From Henricia sp. BOLD:AAB3569 (Eukaryota > Echinodermata > Asteroidea > Spinulosida > Echinasteridae), in NCBI GenBank assembly GCA_037783545.1, contig JBBELK010000624.1, forward strand, positions 310,001 through 374,000: a stretch of 64,000 bases of DNA, read 5' to 3'. Both the position numbers and the translations under genes were made by a program. This document shows, one piece after another, positions 12,189-27,100 of the stretch. Under the pieces are notes generated by a model. It ran no database searches. It had not been told where the DNA came from and worked only from the letters and a program-made list of their open reading frames with translations. Position 1 is the stretch's first letter, and every line of letters starts with the position of its first letter.

Positions 12189-15100
12189 GTAAGTTATCGA
12201 TGTTGTTTTCATGCTTGATATTGTGGCTTTATATTGCAATTAGTGTAAAATTTAAGTGTGCCCAGGCAATGTGGTGCATCTTACCCAAGACCCGATCTAG
12301 AATTCTACAGGTTGTGGGTTCGAATCCAGACCTTGACCATAAGTTGCCTCATAACTTTATCTGCATCCAGGCCCAGAGCTACATGTATAGGTCATTCAGA
12401 TGAGGAGCTATCTCTGGAGCTAGCTCCTCATCTACATGTAGCTCCACCCAAAACTCCTGTCATCTGAACGTAACTTAGCTCCACCTCTGGTGCTAGCTTC
12501 GGGGCTAACCCTCCCCAAATCTAGCCCTGAAAATTTGTGGGGCTACAATCGTGGACAAAACAGCTTGGGACACCCTGGCTAAATCATGTGCAGCCCCCGC
12601 GCAACGTTGGGTTGCTGGGGTGCGTGCCACCGAAATCTGCAGCAGTCGGCATCAACATTGAAGGGGGGAGTGGGGGTACACACTGTCCGACTATTTTGTC
12701 AAACTGTTCTACATGCAGTATAGCCAGGAAATCGACCTAAATACATGCAGGATTTCAGCTTCTTAAAAGCATGGACACTTTTTGTTGTTTTTTCGTAATG
12801 TAGATAAGGTACTGAGCTGACTTACAGTCGGATTAGTTTTTATCATACCGTACAATGTCTTCAATTACTACTGAAAATAGTGCCATTTGTAACAGTTTTC
12901 CCAATCCTGTAATCAATCTTTAAAATTGGTCAACCACACAATTGCATGTATTTTTTGTATTCAATTATTTTATTATCTATCTACATGTAATATTCATAAA
13001 CCTGAATATTTGACACAGCCCTAAGTTCCAACATTTTTACAGTTTACCATCCTGCTGCTGGAGCAGCCACAGTCAGTCAACGATTAGGTTCATAATTACA
13101 ATCGCATGATTGATTTTGGCTATCCCCGTAGTAGCATTAAAGGCACAGGCTCGTCAGCAATGCGCGAGCGGGAAATTCGTGCCACGAAATACGCAGCTCC
13201 ATAGCAAAGGCATGGAGCTGCGTTTTTCGTGTCACGAATTTGGCGTGCGCGCATTTTTGACGAGCCTGTGCCTTTAACAAATGAATTTCTTTTTCCTCTA
13301 CAGGATCTGAGCATAAACGAGTGTCAGAATAACCCCTGTCAGCATGGAGGTACCTGCATCAACCTGTACCAAGGATTCCAGTGTCGATGCGTTCCTGGGT
13401 GGCAGGTAAATCAATCTTGGCAATATTCAGACATTGTATTATGGAGAGACAAAAAGTAACATTTTTATGGTCACTTTCTTCCATCCGCGAAGTTGGGCAT
13501 TTTGTTATTACTAAGTTAAGCCAAAAATAGTATGGCACAATTTTGCACCTTATGACTTCAGTTGAGTTCTGTGATCGATCGTAATCTCCCATATTGCTGT
13601 CATGCCCTTTACATTAAAGGGCCTGTGACATGCTAAACAACTTTGTGCCTAAGCTTTGCTTCATAATGACGGATTACTTGTTTAGCAAGATCGACATACT
13701 ATTGTTCGTTTGGATGTAAAATCAATAAAAGGTGGCCTTTTTCAACTTTGAAGATTTCATTGCAATAAATCACAGACGGAGGGCGCTGTTTTGAGTGCAT
13801 CACATAAGGAAGACAGAAGGGAAAAGTTAAGAAAAAACATAAGACTTCAAGTTGGACTTGTGGCAAATTGCTGCACTTTCTACCCCCAGTTTTGTCATGG
13901 CTTACAGCAGGCAACATGTAAAACAAACTCAAACAGCCATGGATTACAAAAGTTTCAGGAAAATTTAGAAAAAAATGGAATCTTTTGTGCACAGTTGAAT
14001 GTGATTTTCCTGTGTTTGCCTCTTGTGACATCGTGACCTTGGTCATGAATATGCATATTTTCATTAGCATAAAAACTAAAAACCTTTGTTTTAACCCCCC
14101 AAAGCAAGCTCCAAATATGATTTTTATGACTTTAACTGAGTAGTGGTTTTAAAGCATAGATTTCATTGATAAAAATCCTAAATAAGGGGCCCTTTAAAAA
14201 CATCAAACTTGGAGTCTGTTGTTATGGCCATGGAATTGTACTTTTCTTGGCTTTCATTGTCTTAGAGTGCTTTACCAACACCACACACAGTTCTCTCTGT
14301 GCACAAAACACGTTTCCGCTTCATTTCACGGGCTGCTTCAATGCAGCAGCAGCAGTGGTGCGTACACGTTTGCGCATACAGGTTTTCATAACCTGTACTT
14401 TATTAGCACTTCATTTTGTTACTAAAGAAAGTAATCCTAGAACTAGTCCCAATAATGCGGTACTTTTAATGTTCCCCATTTTACTTACTATATGAATTTA
14501 TTACTCAAGAAACATCAGGCATATTTTTCCTTGTTTCACTAACAAAACTTTTGGGAAGTTGAGCAAATTCCATCGCTAAATACTGCATTGATGCCAAATG
14601 CATTGATTATTGAACATGGTATGTACAATCCAAGGAAAACATTTAGTAAGATACGTGTACTGTATGATCTGCTTGCATGTACATGTAGGTTGCCCAACGG
14701 TCTCATTATGATCATGAATGGGTTTTTTTCTGTGTATTTTCAAAACTTGTTCAAAACAGAAATGGTAGAATTGCTGAGCTGCACAGTGTCTTTCATAGAA
14801 AGTTACCATATCGAAATTCCAGGTCATCATAGTGTGACCTAAATGTACATGTACTTTGTAAAGTTTAGGTTGTTCAAAGCATATTTGTTATTTTGCATAC
14901 AAGTTTGGGAACGTGTTTACATTTTTGTGGTTATTTCACTCCCAGGGAGAAACCTGTGCTGCCGATGTGAATGAGTGTGCCACCATCAGTGGAACGGAGG
15001 AAGATTGTCAAAACACTGGACAGTGCGTCAACACTCAAGGAAGCTTCAGGTCAGGGGTCAAGTGTCAATTTTGGGCCATGAAAAAAATCACCCTGACCAT

Positions 15101-18100
15101 TTCTTTTTGCTTCTTTTTTCATCAATCACTGTTTTCAGAATGTTTTGCTTGGTATAAAGGACCATGAATTGTATCATTTGCAGATAAAACATCAAAGAAG
15201 AATGTTGATAAACTTCTCTGTAGAAATATCAGCTACATGTACATAAGCCGTGTCCGCATTGGACTAATTTTGGTAAAACTTACGGAGATCTCCATAAATT
15301 TGACAAAACTTAGTCCAATGCAGACGGCCGGAAAACACCCAAAAGTGTCTATTGTAATTTTTATGCTCCGCCGGTGTAATTTTGACGGGGCGAGCTGGTT
15401 TGCGGGGCGAGCAAATTTCCAATATACGCTCGTAACCGGGACGGACACTTTTTAGGCCGTCCCGGTTACGAGCGTATATTATAAATTTGTACACAGGGTT
15501 TTTAGAAAGGCATGTTGTCACACTATTTGTAACCCTTTTTGAGCCTAAGTTATCTCTTCAGAACAACTTAAACTTGAACTTATTTCTTTTATTTTAAGAC
15601 CAGACAAAGATATTTTCTGGAAAATATGGTCTGTGTTGCCAAAATGCCCCTTTACTGTGGAAAGACTCAAGTCTAAACATATAGATAAAAACCTGTATAT
15701 GTAGCATATGATAGACGTATCATTGTGCTTGCAGTGGATAAGGCAGAATAGTTGGTATTGTGTACAAACTTTTAAAAAAATAAAATAGAATCTGTTGATT
15801 AATGAATACATGTACTTCCCGCAATGTCACGAATGAGCCCTGCATGTTGTGGCCAAAACCTTAAAGGGGCTATGTCACGGTTTGCGCATGCGCCAAATCC
15901 TTTCATATTTTGACATACGTGCAGGCTCAGATGAATGTAGTGCAATTTTGTTACACAACGCCATTGGTGCGTGTGCTATAGTTGTGTACATCGTGTACTT
16001 AGCACGTGCCGCATGGGCAGTGTGTTCGTTCATGAGTGTTTACAATACGCAGAATTCAACTACATTGTGCATCGTGTGTGCGCATTTGTTCGATTTGGCA
16101 TCGCGCTCGCGCGATTGCGCGATTAATGTCTGGCAAAACAAAATCGTACAGCGGTGGCGGCCACCGTGTCTTTCCAAGGACAGAAGGTATGCTGTAAAAT
16201 TGCTGTCGGAACCAAATAAGCATGTCAGTTTTGATGGAAAACAAGGTTAAGTAAATTGCTGTATTCAACCATGTCATTCATATCATTCGATGGAGTTTTT
16301 TGATGGGATGAAAAAACTCTCTTTTTAACGACGGCCGCACACACGGTGATGTCGATGTTTGGCGGCTTAAAAATACGGCAAACAGTGTGATTCCAAGTAA
16401 AAAGTAATGCATCAGGACATCCCGGACGTTGACAAGTACACCACTGCCAAAATTACTAAAGAATTATAAGGGATGGCAAAGATGGAATAGGATATGCAAA
16501 ACCTGGCGCCAAAACTTGAAAAAGTTAGCCACACTTTTTAAAGTTTTGCTGCGCATGCGCAAACCGTGACATAGCCCCTTTAAGACCACCTTTGAGAACA
16601 TTCGTTTACTTTTGAATGCAGTGATTGCATCATCAATTCTAATTACATCAGATTGTGTCATCATTACATTGGCTTTTTGCAGTAACTTTTTAATTGACCA
16701 CCATGCAGTAAACACTTGTTTTGTTTTTTCTCCATTTGAAAGCCCACGAAAATGGGTTAAAAACAGTCGCTCATGGAAGTGTAGCAATTCTGCACTCTGC
16801 AGATCAACCTGGTGTTATAGTACTACACTGATGTTTTGCCTGTTCGCACTGGATGTACAATGTAGTCGAGCACGGAACCGCAGTATTGAAAAAACGGCGA
16901 AGCTACACTTGCATGAACAATGACTCCCTCGCGTTGTTTTTAAACATGACATTGTTATTAATTATTGTGTAGGCCCCCTACTGCACAGACTGTTAAGTGT
17001 AATAGTTTTAAAACAATACATTATTATTATAAAATGTAAAGGCACAGTTCATGCTTTTCTGCAGGCTTCATTAAAAAATAATAACAAAAGATAAATGTAT
17101 TGTAATGTACATGTACACTACTGTGTAAAAAAAAAACCATGTCCCACTTTTGATCTTGAATAACTTTATCATTTTCCAACGGATTTAAACCCAAATAATT
17201 TTACATCATGTAAACAAGGCCTAACAAATTTCCTTGAGTGAGTTTCATCGGTTTTGTCCAAAAGGTTGAGATTTAAACGCCATACGATAAAAAAAAATCC
17301 TAAATTTGAGAATTTGCCACTTTCGACTTGGCATCTGCCATTGTCAAGGAAATTGTCTTTTGCACCTCTTGATGAATTGCACGAAATGATCAAGATGGTT
17401 TGCGTAACATTTGGAATGATCCCGCCTTTCCTCAAATCTTTCGGTTCAGCACACATTCCACCACCTCCTCCAGCGATGTATTGACATTATATTGAAGGAG
17501 GCCAAGTTGAAAGTAGCGAATTCTGAAATTGATTTTTTTGTATTGCGTTTAAATCTCAACCTTTTGGACAAAACTGATGAAAGTCACGCAATAAAATTTG
17601 TCAGGCCTCATTTACATGTGAAATTTTGGTTTAAATCCGTTGGAAAATGAAAAAGTTACTTCAGATTAAAAGTAGGACATGTTTTTTTTAATTGTACATA
17701 GCTTTAAGGTGCCATTGTCATTGTGATTTTTTTTCATTACAGATGTAATTGTCCAGCCAACTGGTTTGGCCCGCAGTGCACTATTAGATACGATGATTGC
17801 AGTACAGCCTCCCACACAGCCCTATGTGGGCACGGATTCTGTGTCAATGATCCTAGGATAGTTACTGCAACAGTAAGTACTTGCACTTGGTACACTTGGT
17901 ACACTTGTACGTGTCGAGGGTGCCATTTGCCCCCGAGTGTGTACAAAACCCATGGACTCCATCACAACAGGCAACAATAGACCGATCCAGCAAGCTCCGC
18001 CCATTTAGCAATTGCCTAGCAACATGCCACACGTGAGGCACGTGTGCAGTAGAGTCGCGTGGCCGTGCCCTGGTCAGCGCGTATTGAAACACGCACACAG

Positions 18101-21100
18101 AAACTGCATGCTCGAAAGCAAATTGTGCACTTAAATATCCGGTCGTGTGCATGCACGTACAACACGCCTGCTTTACGCATAATGCGCGCGATCGAACAAA
18201 AACAACTCGACGCACATCTAGAATGCAGTGAATGCACAACATAGCAAAATGACAAGCTAATTTTGGTGAGTTTTACCGATTTACACAAAAACACATTTAT
18301 GAAGGGATTAAAAGTAGGTTTAGCCAGTCTTATACAAACTGTTTTAAACCGGCTAGGGTCTTCTGCGCTGATAACAATGATGTTTATGGTGTTTTTGCGT
18401 CACTCGTGCTGCAGTTTGCTGTAGCTCTGTGCACAAAATTTTGAGGACTCGGGTAACCAAAATGGAGGTCCACTTTTTGGTAAACCTCAACCTAAGGCTG
18501 TGATTGGTCAATTCCTAAATGGGCGGAGCTTACTGGATCGGTCTATTGTTTTGTTATACCACGGTAATGATTACATGCGATCGATTACGTATCAAACTCA
18601 CAAACTGTCAATGTTCTGTATTTTATCTTCGTGTTGATGCTGTCTCGTACAAAAATCAAATTTCTGATCTCGTGTTTGGAACGAGAAAGAAACACCTTCT
18701 CAGGATGTGATCCCTTGTCGTTTGCCAACATTGTTATGGTGAAATTACGGTGAGATTTGCACAGTGAAAAATAGCAGATGAGCAGTGACCAACGATGTAG
18801 CAGTCATAGCGGAAATACAGTGCTTTACTAGCACTGCGTACCCCATTCACAGCTCACAAAACATCATCAATCTCAAGCGCAGCTACACCCTCATACAAGA
18901 GCTCACACAACGCGATGAAAACGACACTTTTAACAACAGGAACAATCAAGGTAATGTACCCTGTGCAATGGGGTACATCACTCATGTACGCTCACGTACT
19001 ACTGACCGGTGTACATGCGTGTTTGTGGCATGTCATGTGATCGGTTTTCAACCAATAAAAATCCACAATTTATTACCGTGGTATACATGTAACAAGACTC
19101 TTTGATTCCTAGCCCTGACACTTGGATGACAAGTTGTGCACGGACTTATGTGCACCAAACGGTAATATGTGCACCAAATATGATGTTTGTTACTTATTAA
19201 AATGATTGTGCATTTTATTGACATAATGTGTGGCATTTTTGTGGGCCACCCTGTATTTGCCATGAGTGTGTATTGTCACTTGAGCTTGCCCTAGGGTGAA
19301 ATACGCTGGGTTTCTACAAACAAGTGTGAAATGATTTGGGATTGAATGTGGGGTTGAACAATTTACAGAACTGACGCAGGCAGCACCAGCTTGATTTCAA
19401 CCCAGATCAAGAGTACATATGAAAGTCCCGAGTATGAGAGAATATTCTCTCAATAGACCAGATTTTAATTTCTTGAAGGTTTATTCGGGCCAGACAGTCA
19501 ATTACACTTGCTGGGGTGCCCTTAATTGTCTTATCCATTCCTCACAGCCCAAGTATTCATGTGTGTGCCTGGATGGTTGGCAGTCCGATGGAAGCAGCAA
19601 CCCAGCGTGTATACAAGATATCGATGAATGTGAAGCTGATCACTATCCATGCTCCTTAGAGCCAAGGGTTCAGTGCATCAATGTGCCTGGTACTTACTAT
19701 TGCGGACCTTGCCCAGCAGGTTAGTCAAGTAATGTGGCTTGCGTCGGGGAGAACAAACATTCATTTGGGTTTGTTTTGCTCTACCCGACACCACTTGATT
19801 AGCACTGTATAGCGCTTGCTTGATACACTGTTATAAAAACTTCACACGACATCCTGCATACTAAGACTGATGTCTTAACCACTCGACCACCAAGCTGGCT
19901 GGTGTTGAGCAGTCAGTTTGAATCATTTAGCAGCGGGTATACCGCAAATAACGAATGAATGCGATTTGGCTTGGTGGATAGCATTAATCTTTAACTACAG
20001 CGGATTGGGAAACATCTTCTTTGGGACAGAAAGCCGGAAACATTGTACAAATAAGAAAATACTTGGGGTCTTATGTGGAACAAAGGTGGGTTTGGCTAGT
20101 CTTAAACATACATTTAAAACCGGCTATGGGTGCCTGGACGATTGATAATGGCCTGAGCCGCAGGCAAGAGCCATTATCAGCGTCTAGGCCTGGGCCATTA
20201 TCAGTGTATATTTATCTAGCTCCCCCATATCCAGCCACCCAGCCCGTTTTATTTAAATGTGTTGTTTAAGACTGGCCAAACCCACTTTCATTCCCATTCA
20301 TAAATCCCTGTTTGTGTAAATTAGTAAAACTCACCAAAATAGCTTGCTGTTTTGCCATGTTTTACATTGTACTGTACATGTACTTTCCTACATGTACATG
20401 CATCGCGTTCCTTCAAACTGCTATAGTGCTAGCTGTGCGAGGAGTTGTTTTTGTGTTTGATCGCGAGCGTTACGCATAATGCAGGCGTGTTGTACGCGCA
20501 CGCACACGACCGGGTAATTCACAGTGCACATTTTGCTTTCGGGCGCTTGTAGTTTCTAGGTGTGTGTGCATGTTCCATACGCGCTGACTAGGGCGCGGGC
20601 GCAGCCGCAGGCCAGGCAAGAAAGTGTTTAAGACTGGCCAGCCGGTCTTTATCGTCCATTTAAGACTAAATGCGACAAAGGCTAAATGTATTTTGGTAAT
20701 TCATAGGTTTTTTAGCAATTTACTGGAGTTTCATTGTCTGTTATATCAACATGCATGCCTGTTAGTTTTCCATTATGGTATCATCAATGTATCTTGGCAA
20801 TACTTTACCAGACAATAACAAATAAAATCATATTTTGATTTTTTAAATTGTAATGAAAAATTCAATCACAGTTAGTAACGTTTCAAAAGGACATGGAAAA
20901 CAAATATTTCAAATATTTCTTCAAATGGGACGGCTAAAACAAAGCATATATTTTTTTTTTTTTTTTTTACTGGCAAGTGTTTTAACATAATGACAAAAAA
21001 CTACTTCTTTCATCTGTTTCAAGAAAGTATGCTTTTTAGCAATGTTACGTTACAGCTGTTATGCCTGCATAATTTGACATTTTTCCACAAAAAAATTAAT

Positions 21101-24100
21101 CTGTACATTTTCCTCAGAAAATCAACACCAAACATGTTTCTGCAGAAACTTGTCCCAAACACTATCTCTTAAAGCTGCACAACAGTGGTTTAAAGGCCAG
21201 TCCCACCCAGACATGACAAAATACCACAAACCTACAATGTACTTCAATATACCATCTTTATAGTCACTTTGCACACCCATTCAACCTATTTACAGTCCAA
21301 AACAGCTCCTTACCCAGCCGCAAAACTTCCAAAAGGCTGTAAAACGCACGCATTTCGCGAAAGCTAAAGCGCCCTCTATTGACTATTACTTTACATCGCT
21401 TGAAGTTATGCTCATTTCAAACTACTGTTTGATGCCGAACTGTGACGGGTCTTTTGTAGTGTTCTTTGACTATTTTAAAAGATTCAACACCTCAGGTTTT
21501 TCGTTAATATGAAATATTTTCCACGTAAATTCTTACATAAACGACAAATCCCAACGTAGCTCGGTTTTTTAAATCTTCTCGATAAGATATTACTGCTTTG
21601 TTTGCCACTTTGCTGATAATTATTTAAAACAATCATTATACCAATGGAAAGAGCATTTCAAGGACTAAAATACAATGCATAGAACTTAAAAAACATAAAA
21701 ATTATATATTAGAAAATATGAGATTAAGTACAGTTGACTGGATGTTTTAATTACTCAGCTTATAATTATTCTCATACAGTTACATTAAAGGGGCTATGTC
21801 ACGGTTTGCGCATGCGCCAAATCCTGTCATATTTTGACATACGTGCCGGCTCAGATGAATGTAGTGCAATTTCGTTACACAATGCCATTGGTGCGTGTGC
21901 TATAGTTGTGTACATCATGTACCTAGCACGTGCCGCATGGGCAGTGTGTTCGTTCATGAGTGTTTACAATACGCAGAATTCAACTACATTGTGCATCGTG
22001 TGCATTGCTGTATCCAACCATGTCATTCATATCATTCGATGCCGTTTCTGTCGTGTTTTGTCGAGTTTTTTGATGGGATGAAAAAACTCTCTTTTTAACG
22101 ACGGCCGCACACACGGTGATGACGATGTTTGGCGGCTTAAAAATACGGCCAACAGTGCGATTCCAAGTAAAAAGTAATGCATCAGGACATCCTGGACATT
22201 GACAAGTACACCACTGCCAAAATTACTAAAGAATTATAAGGGATGGCAAAGATTGGATATATGCAAAACCTGGCGACAAAACTTTAAAAAGTTAGCTACA
22301 CTTTTTCAAGTTTAGCTGCGCATGTGCAAACCATGACATAGCCCCTTTAAGACTTAAAATTTGCAATTTCTTGGGGCACAAAACAAGTTTTTTGCCAAAA
22401 AACAACTGATACAACTGACCTGTTATATAAGTCAAAAAATTGCAAAACAAAATCGGCCGAAATGTCTGAGTCTTAAACCACTGTGCACAATATATAATAT
22501 ATAATATCATTTGCAATGACCCAAAATGTTAGTCAACGATTTGAAACCATTTGAAAACATTTCACAAAGATTGAATTGGTAGCAACTATCCAATGAAAAT
22601 AATGTTTCCTCCCGAGATGATACATTTTTACCAGAAAATAATCCATGGAAATTTATTTAGATCGTTTGCAAATGATTTACCTGGAAGCCCGCCCTCATAA
22701 GATTGAATTTACTTACATACATACATTGGCTCGCATCTGGGCGGTCCAAAATGGGCGCTATGTAGCCTACAGGCTGCATCATTTAGGCTTTGCACACTTT
22801 CCGTAGGTAAGGTAGGTTACACTGTACTTGTGCACCCGACTGGTGGCACAAACAGAGCCACAGAGTGCATATGTACGTACGCGACCGATTGATGACGAAG
22901 AGACAAATTTAGAATAAGTCACAAACAATAATTTTGAAACTCCTCGTCAAGACCGGCAAAATGCTCATGGATTTCCATGTTTTTGGAAAACGTGGTACAT
23001 TTGACTTAGCTGACATGTCTTCAGAAAGGTTTTTTGATGTCCTTCTTTTGATTTATAGTGGTTTCGTTCTCAGAATCACTCAAAAACAGATCATCTATAG
23101 GGCCTTTAAAGGCAGTACACATGATTGGTAAACTCAAAGAATCAGAAATGTTCACTGATTTACACATAACTTACACGATATATAAACATGATGACGGCAG
23201 AAAACTTCCCCTGAAATTGTTTTGTCTGAAGTGCTATAGTCTTTGAGAAATGAGCAAAACAATTATATTTCATCTCGCAAGACGTAAATTCAATTCGCCC
23301 CCAAACCACTTCGCCCAAGTGCCATTCCCCCCCCCCCCCTCAAACACTACCTCGCCCAAATGCTACTTTGCCCAAAAACCACTTATGCACATACCGTGGT
23401 TCAGGGCGAAGTGGTTTTGGGGCGAAATTACTGCAAACCGTTTTTTGACTGTTTTCTTAAAAGTTAGACGAAGTACAGAGCTGGTTTTTGCTCAGGTTGG
23501 TTTTTATCATGAATATCTTCAATCACACAGAGGGATAAAACGATTTGTAACAGTTTACCAATCGTGTATACTATCTTTAAGTATATATCTTTATGTGTAT
23601 ACATGTACTATCTTTAGCACAACCACGCCTCCTCCACCCAAGCCAAGCCGCTTCAGTGCACACATTGTACACTGAAACCCCTCAACCAGTACTTATAGCC
23701 CTGCATCATCACGAGTCCGGCATTACTCCTGAAGACGAACAGAGCACGCTGTTCGAAACGTTGAGTTCACACTCACCGGTTCTTTTCAGAACCACACATA
23801 TATATACAAATGAGATTCACATGGTGCTACCGTAAAATCATACACACGTTGATTTCCACCATGCATAGCCTTAAGTTTTACCTACTATCTTTATGTTAGG
23901 GCCAGCCAGATTGAATTCATCTTTACTCTGGTATCCTGCGCAGATACTCAATAAATTGCCTCTAATTTTGTCACAGGTTATACCGGTAATGGACATGAGT
24001 GCAGTGATGTTAACGAGTGCTTGGTCAATAACGGAGGCTGTTCCTTGTCACCATTGGTACAGTGCATCAATACACGTGGATCTAGACAGTGCAGTGTTTG

Positions 24101-27100
24101 CCCTGCTGGTATGTTCACAGAATGTTGCCTTGTTTTAAATCAAACAATCCATTAACTTCTCTACAGTGTTTCAGTTACATGCACATTGTGTGATGGTTCT
24201 CTACACTAGCAAAACAACAAGGCATAGAAAGTCAAAGGCCTTGTGGGATGTTGTGGGAGTCTTGAGAGTGTGCGGGTGAGGGGATAGCTTCCCTTGCACT
24301 GGGAAAAACATTTTTTGGCAAATGTGTATAAAAAGCACCATGTTGCGTTGTCCATAAATTGGAAGCTTTTTGGACCATGTAAATGGGTTGCACGTCTTCC
24401 AACGATTTTGACCTACTGACCAAAGGCTATACATGTAGCTGGCAATAATAAACAGGGGCAGCAAAACGAATGCAAGTTGAACAAAAATGTGGAGAACCCT
24501 GCAATTTAATTTCATTTAATGCAAATTGATGCTATTTTTGTTGATGCATGGGATGAAATTGTTTAAAGATGGTTCATGTGTGTTATTAGGAGACTGGAAT
24601 GTTAAAATGAGTCGGAAGAATTTTGATGTTAAAACTTTGTCTCTTGCCAGGCTATGTTGGTGATGGTGTTACTTGTCTCTTTGTTGGGATCTGTCGCCAG
24701 AACAATGGAGGATGCTCACCGTTTGCAACATGTGTTGAAAACACAGGTACAGCAGGAGATTTCACTCAAGCCTCTAGTATTTTTTCTTTCCTTTTTCTTT
24801 TTCTTTTTTTGTTTGCTTCTATTTTGTTTCGTTTTGTTTATTTTTATTTTTATTTTTTTTGAAAAAAAAGTGCCTAATAACTACATTTGCTTAACGATAC
24901 TTCAAGTGAAAGATTTTAAAACCACTTGTTTTCAAGAGAAACGGCCCATTTACACTAGATTTGTTTGTCTTTGCCAAATTGAACGCTGCACTTTCCAAAA
25001 AGGCGAGTTGAATCCATGTAGGAGCTAAGTGTAAACACAAAAGATGGATTAAAAAGGCGGATCAGTCCCGGGTCTGTTCTGTAGTCGCCTTTTCAAGTCA
25101 CCTTTTGAGTAGTACCCATGGCACTAGACCTTGTTGGAAGCCTAAAGAAACCTGTAAAAAGGTGATCAAGAAATTCTCAGGTCAAGAGGTGGAACTAAGG
25201 AAAACCCCTACATGTGTAGAGATGCCCCCAGAATGATTGAAATCCAATACACATCCTGGTTTGGACGGTATTCGAACCAGGGCCACGGAGAGGGAAGGCA
25301 AGCGATCTGCCGCCATGCCAACCTGATTTCCCATTAAAGAAACATTACATGATTGGAAAACTTGAAATCACCAACAACAGCATTATAATGAATACTGTTG
25401 ATAAACTGCCTTTTAGAACTATCAGCCACATATATAGATGCAGTAATAATTCCCTAAGTATACCACTGTGCCTCATATGTACATGTAGCTCAGCTGGTAG
25501 AGCATCTGCCCAGTGTGTCACTACCCGGTAGTCTGGAGTTCAAATTCAAAGTCTGGTGTTAATCGTTAATCTAGTTGTGTGTCTTGGATTCTATTTGGGC
25601 GCAAGCCTTGGGTTTATTAAACAATAATTCCAATAAGGCCCATATGATTTTCCTCTCATCCTAACTTTGGTTGTTTCATTTCAATGGTGAATAGGCTAGG
25701 CATTTTCCAATTTATTCCCATGGAGTGGGAGACTGCACTAGCAGTTTTGGTTATGCAGTATACATGTATGTCTCTGGGGCTGGAGACTTGATAACTAGTT
25801 TTTATTTCAAGTCGTAAATCAATCTTATTTTCCAAGTCCAGTCACAAGTCATTTTCTCCAGAGTCAAGTCACAGGTAAAAAACCAAAAACTGACTTGACC
25901 CCAAGCCAGCAAGATAATAGTGACTAGCTCTGCCATGGTCTAATTCGTGGGCAAATTCTGTATAACTGCCCCCAAGACACTCGCACTCAGAACTGCATAT
26001 GTAGTTCCCCGTCGTGAAGTGGTTGAGTTGTTAAAGTCATCTTTTCTTATCCCAACATAGGTGCACCCAATGGACGTATCTGCACCTGCAATCCCGGCTA
26101 CACTGGCAATGGCGAGGGTGGTCAAGGTTGTACCGCCACTACGGGTGCTACATGTCAGGACAACCCATGCATCAATGGGCGTTGTGAGACCCTTGGTACC
26201 ACTATTCGATGTGTGTGTGAACCCGGTTGGCAGGGTGATCGTTGTGGTGAAGACATTGATGAATGTGCAACCTCACCGTGTGAGAATGGTGGCACGTGCC
26301 ATAACATTATCAATGGGTTTGATTGTGACTGTGTCAGTGGCTACAGCGGCGAGAGGTGCCAAGATGAGCTACAAAGTTAGTCTGTGTTTCCTTTTTTTTT
26401 CATGAGTGGCAATTGTGCATATAATTTTTTTGTTGTTCACTGTTATACATTTGATACAATTGTTACTTACCGTGGCCGAGTGGTTTGGGTCATTGACTCG
26501 CAATCATGGGTGAAAACTTGTGGTTGCAGGTTCGAACCTCCCCTGGCTGCGGTACCTGTGCCCTTGAGCAAGGCACTCGACCACACTTGCTCCATCCTTT
26601 GGAAGGGATGTAAAGCCGCTGGTCCAGTGTGTTAGGTAACGGTAACGCACTTTAAAGATCCCAGAGCATTCTTTCGTGAAGAGCATGGGGATTCCCGGTG
26701 TCTCTGGCCATTTCTAATTCTTCATGGGTTTCCTCACGCTTGCGAGTGACAGTGCAATGAGCACTATTGAGGAATCCTTGGTATGAATACCAGAAATAAA
26801 TAATAAATAATAATAAAGCTTGTAGGAAATACATGTACCGCATGTTTCTAATAACATACAACATACAGAGCCCCACCTGGATGTGCATCCAAACTGGACG
26901 CACCAAAACATCCGTACACACACTACACATTTTGCGCAAGGCTTTCGAATAATGTTGACCAGTCAGAAAAATACTGTACAATGTATATTCTAAAGAGATG
27001 ACATCTTGAGCTAAAGGAGCTAAATAGGAAGGTTTTCAATCCATCTGTAGCGACAATGTTTAATTACTTATTTGTACTTATTTAATTACTTGATCTTCTT

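Noticed and set aside
13699..14070. 123-residue ORF, conserved at 55857-56264, as a conserved gene
   Set aside because: The two are inverted copies of one TTAA-flanked MITE. The similarity is due to repeat identity and not to coding constraint.
15849..16250. 133-residue ORF in the family D MITE as a transposase fragment
   Set aside because: No DDE or DNA-binding motifs. The related copy loses part of it by deletion, so it is a non-coding element.
25487..25550. Functional tRNA gene
   Set aside because: A-box region is good but the acceptor and T arms do not pair.
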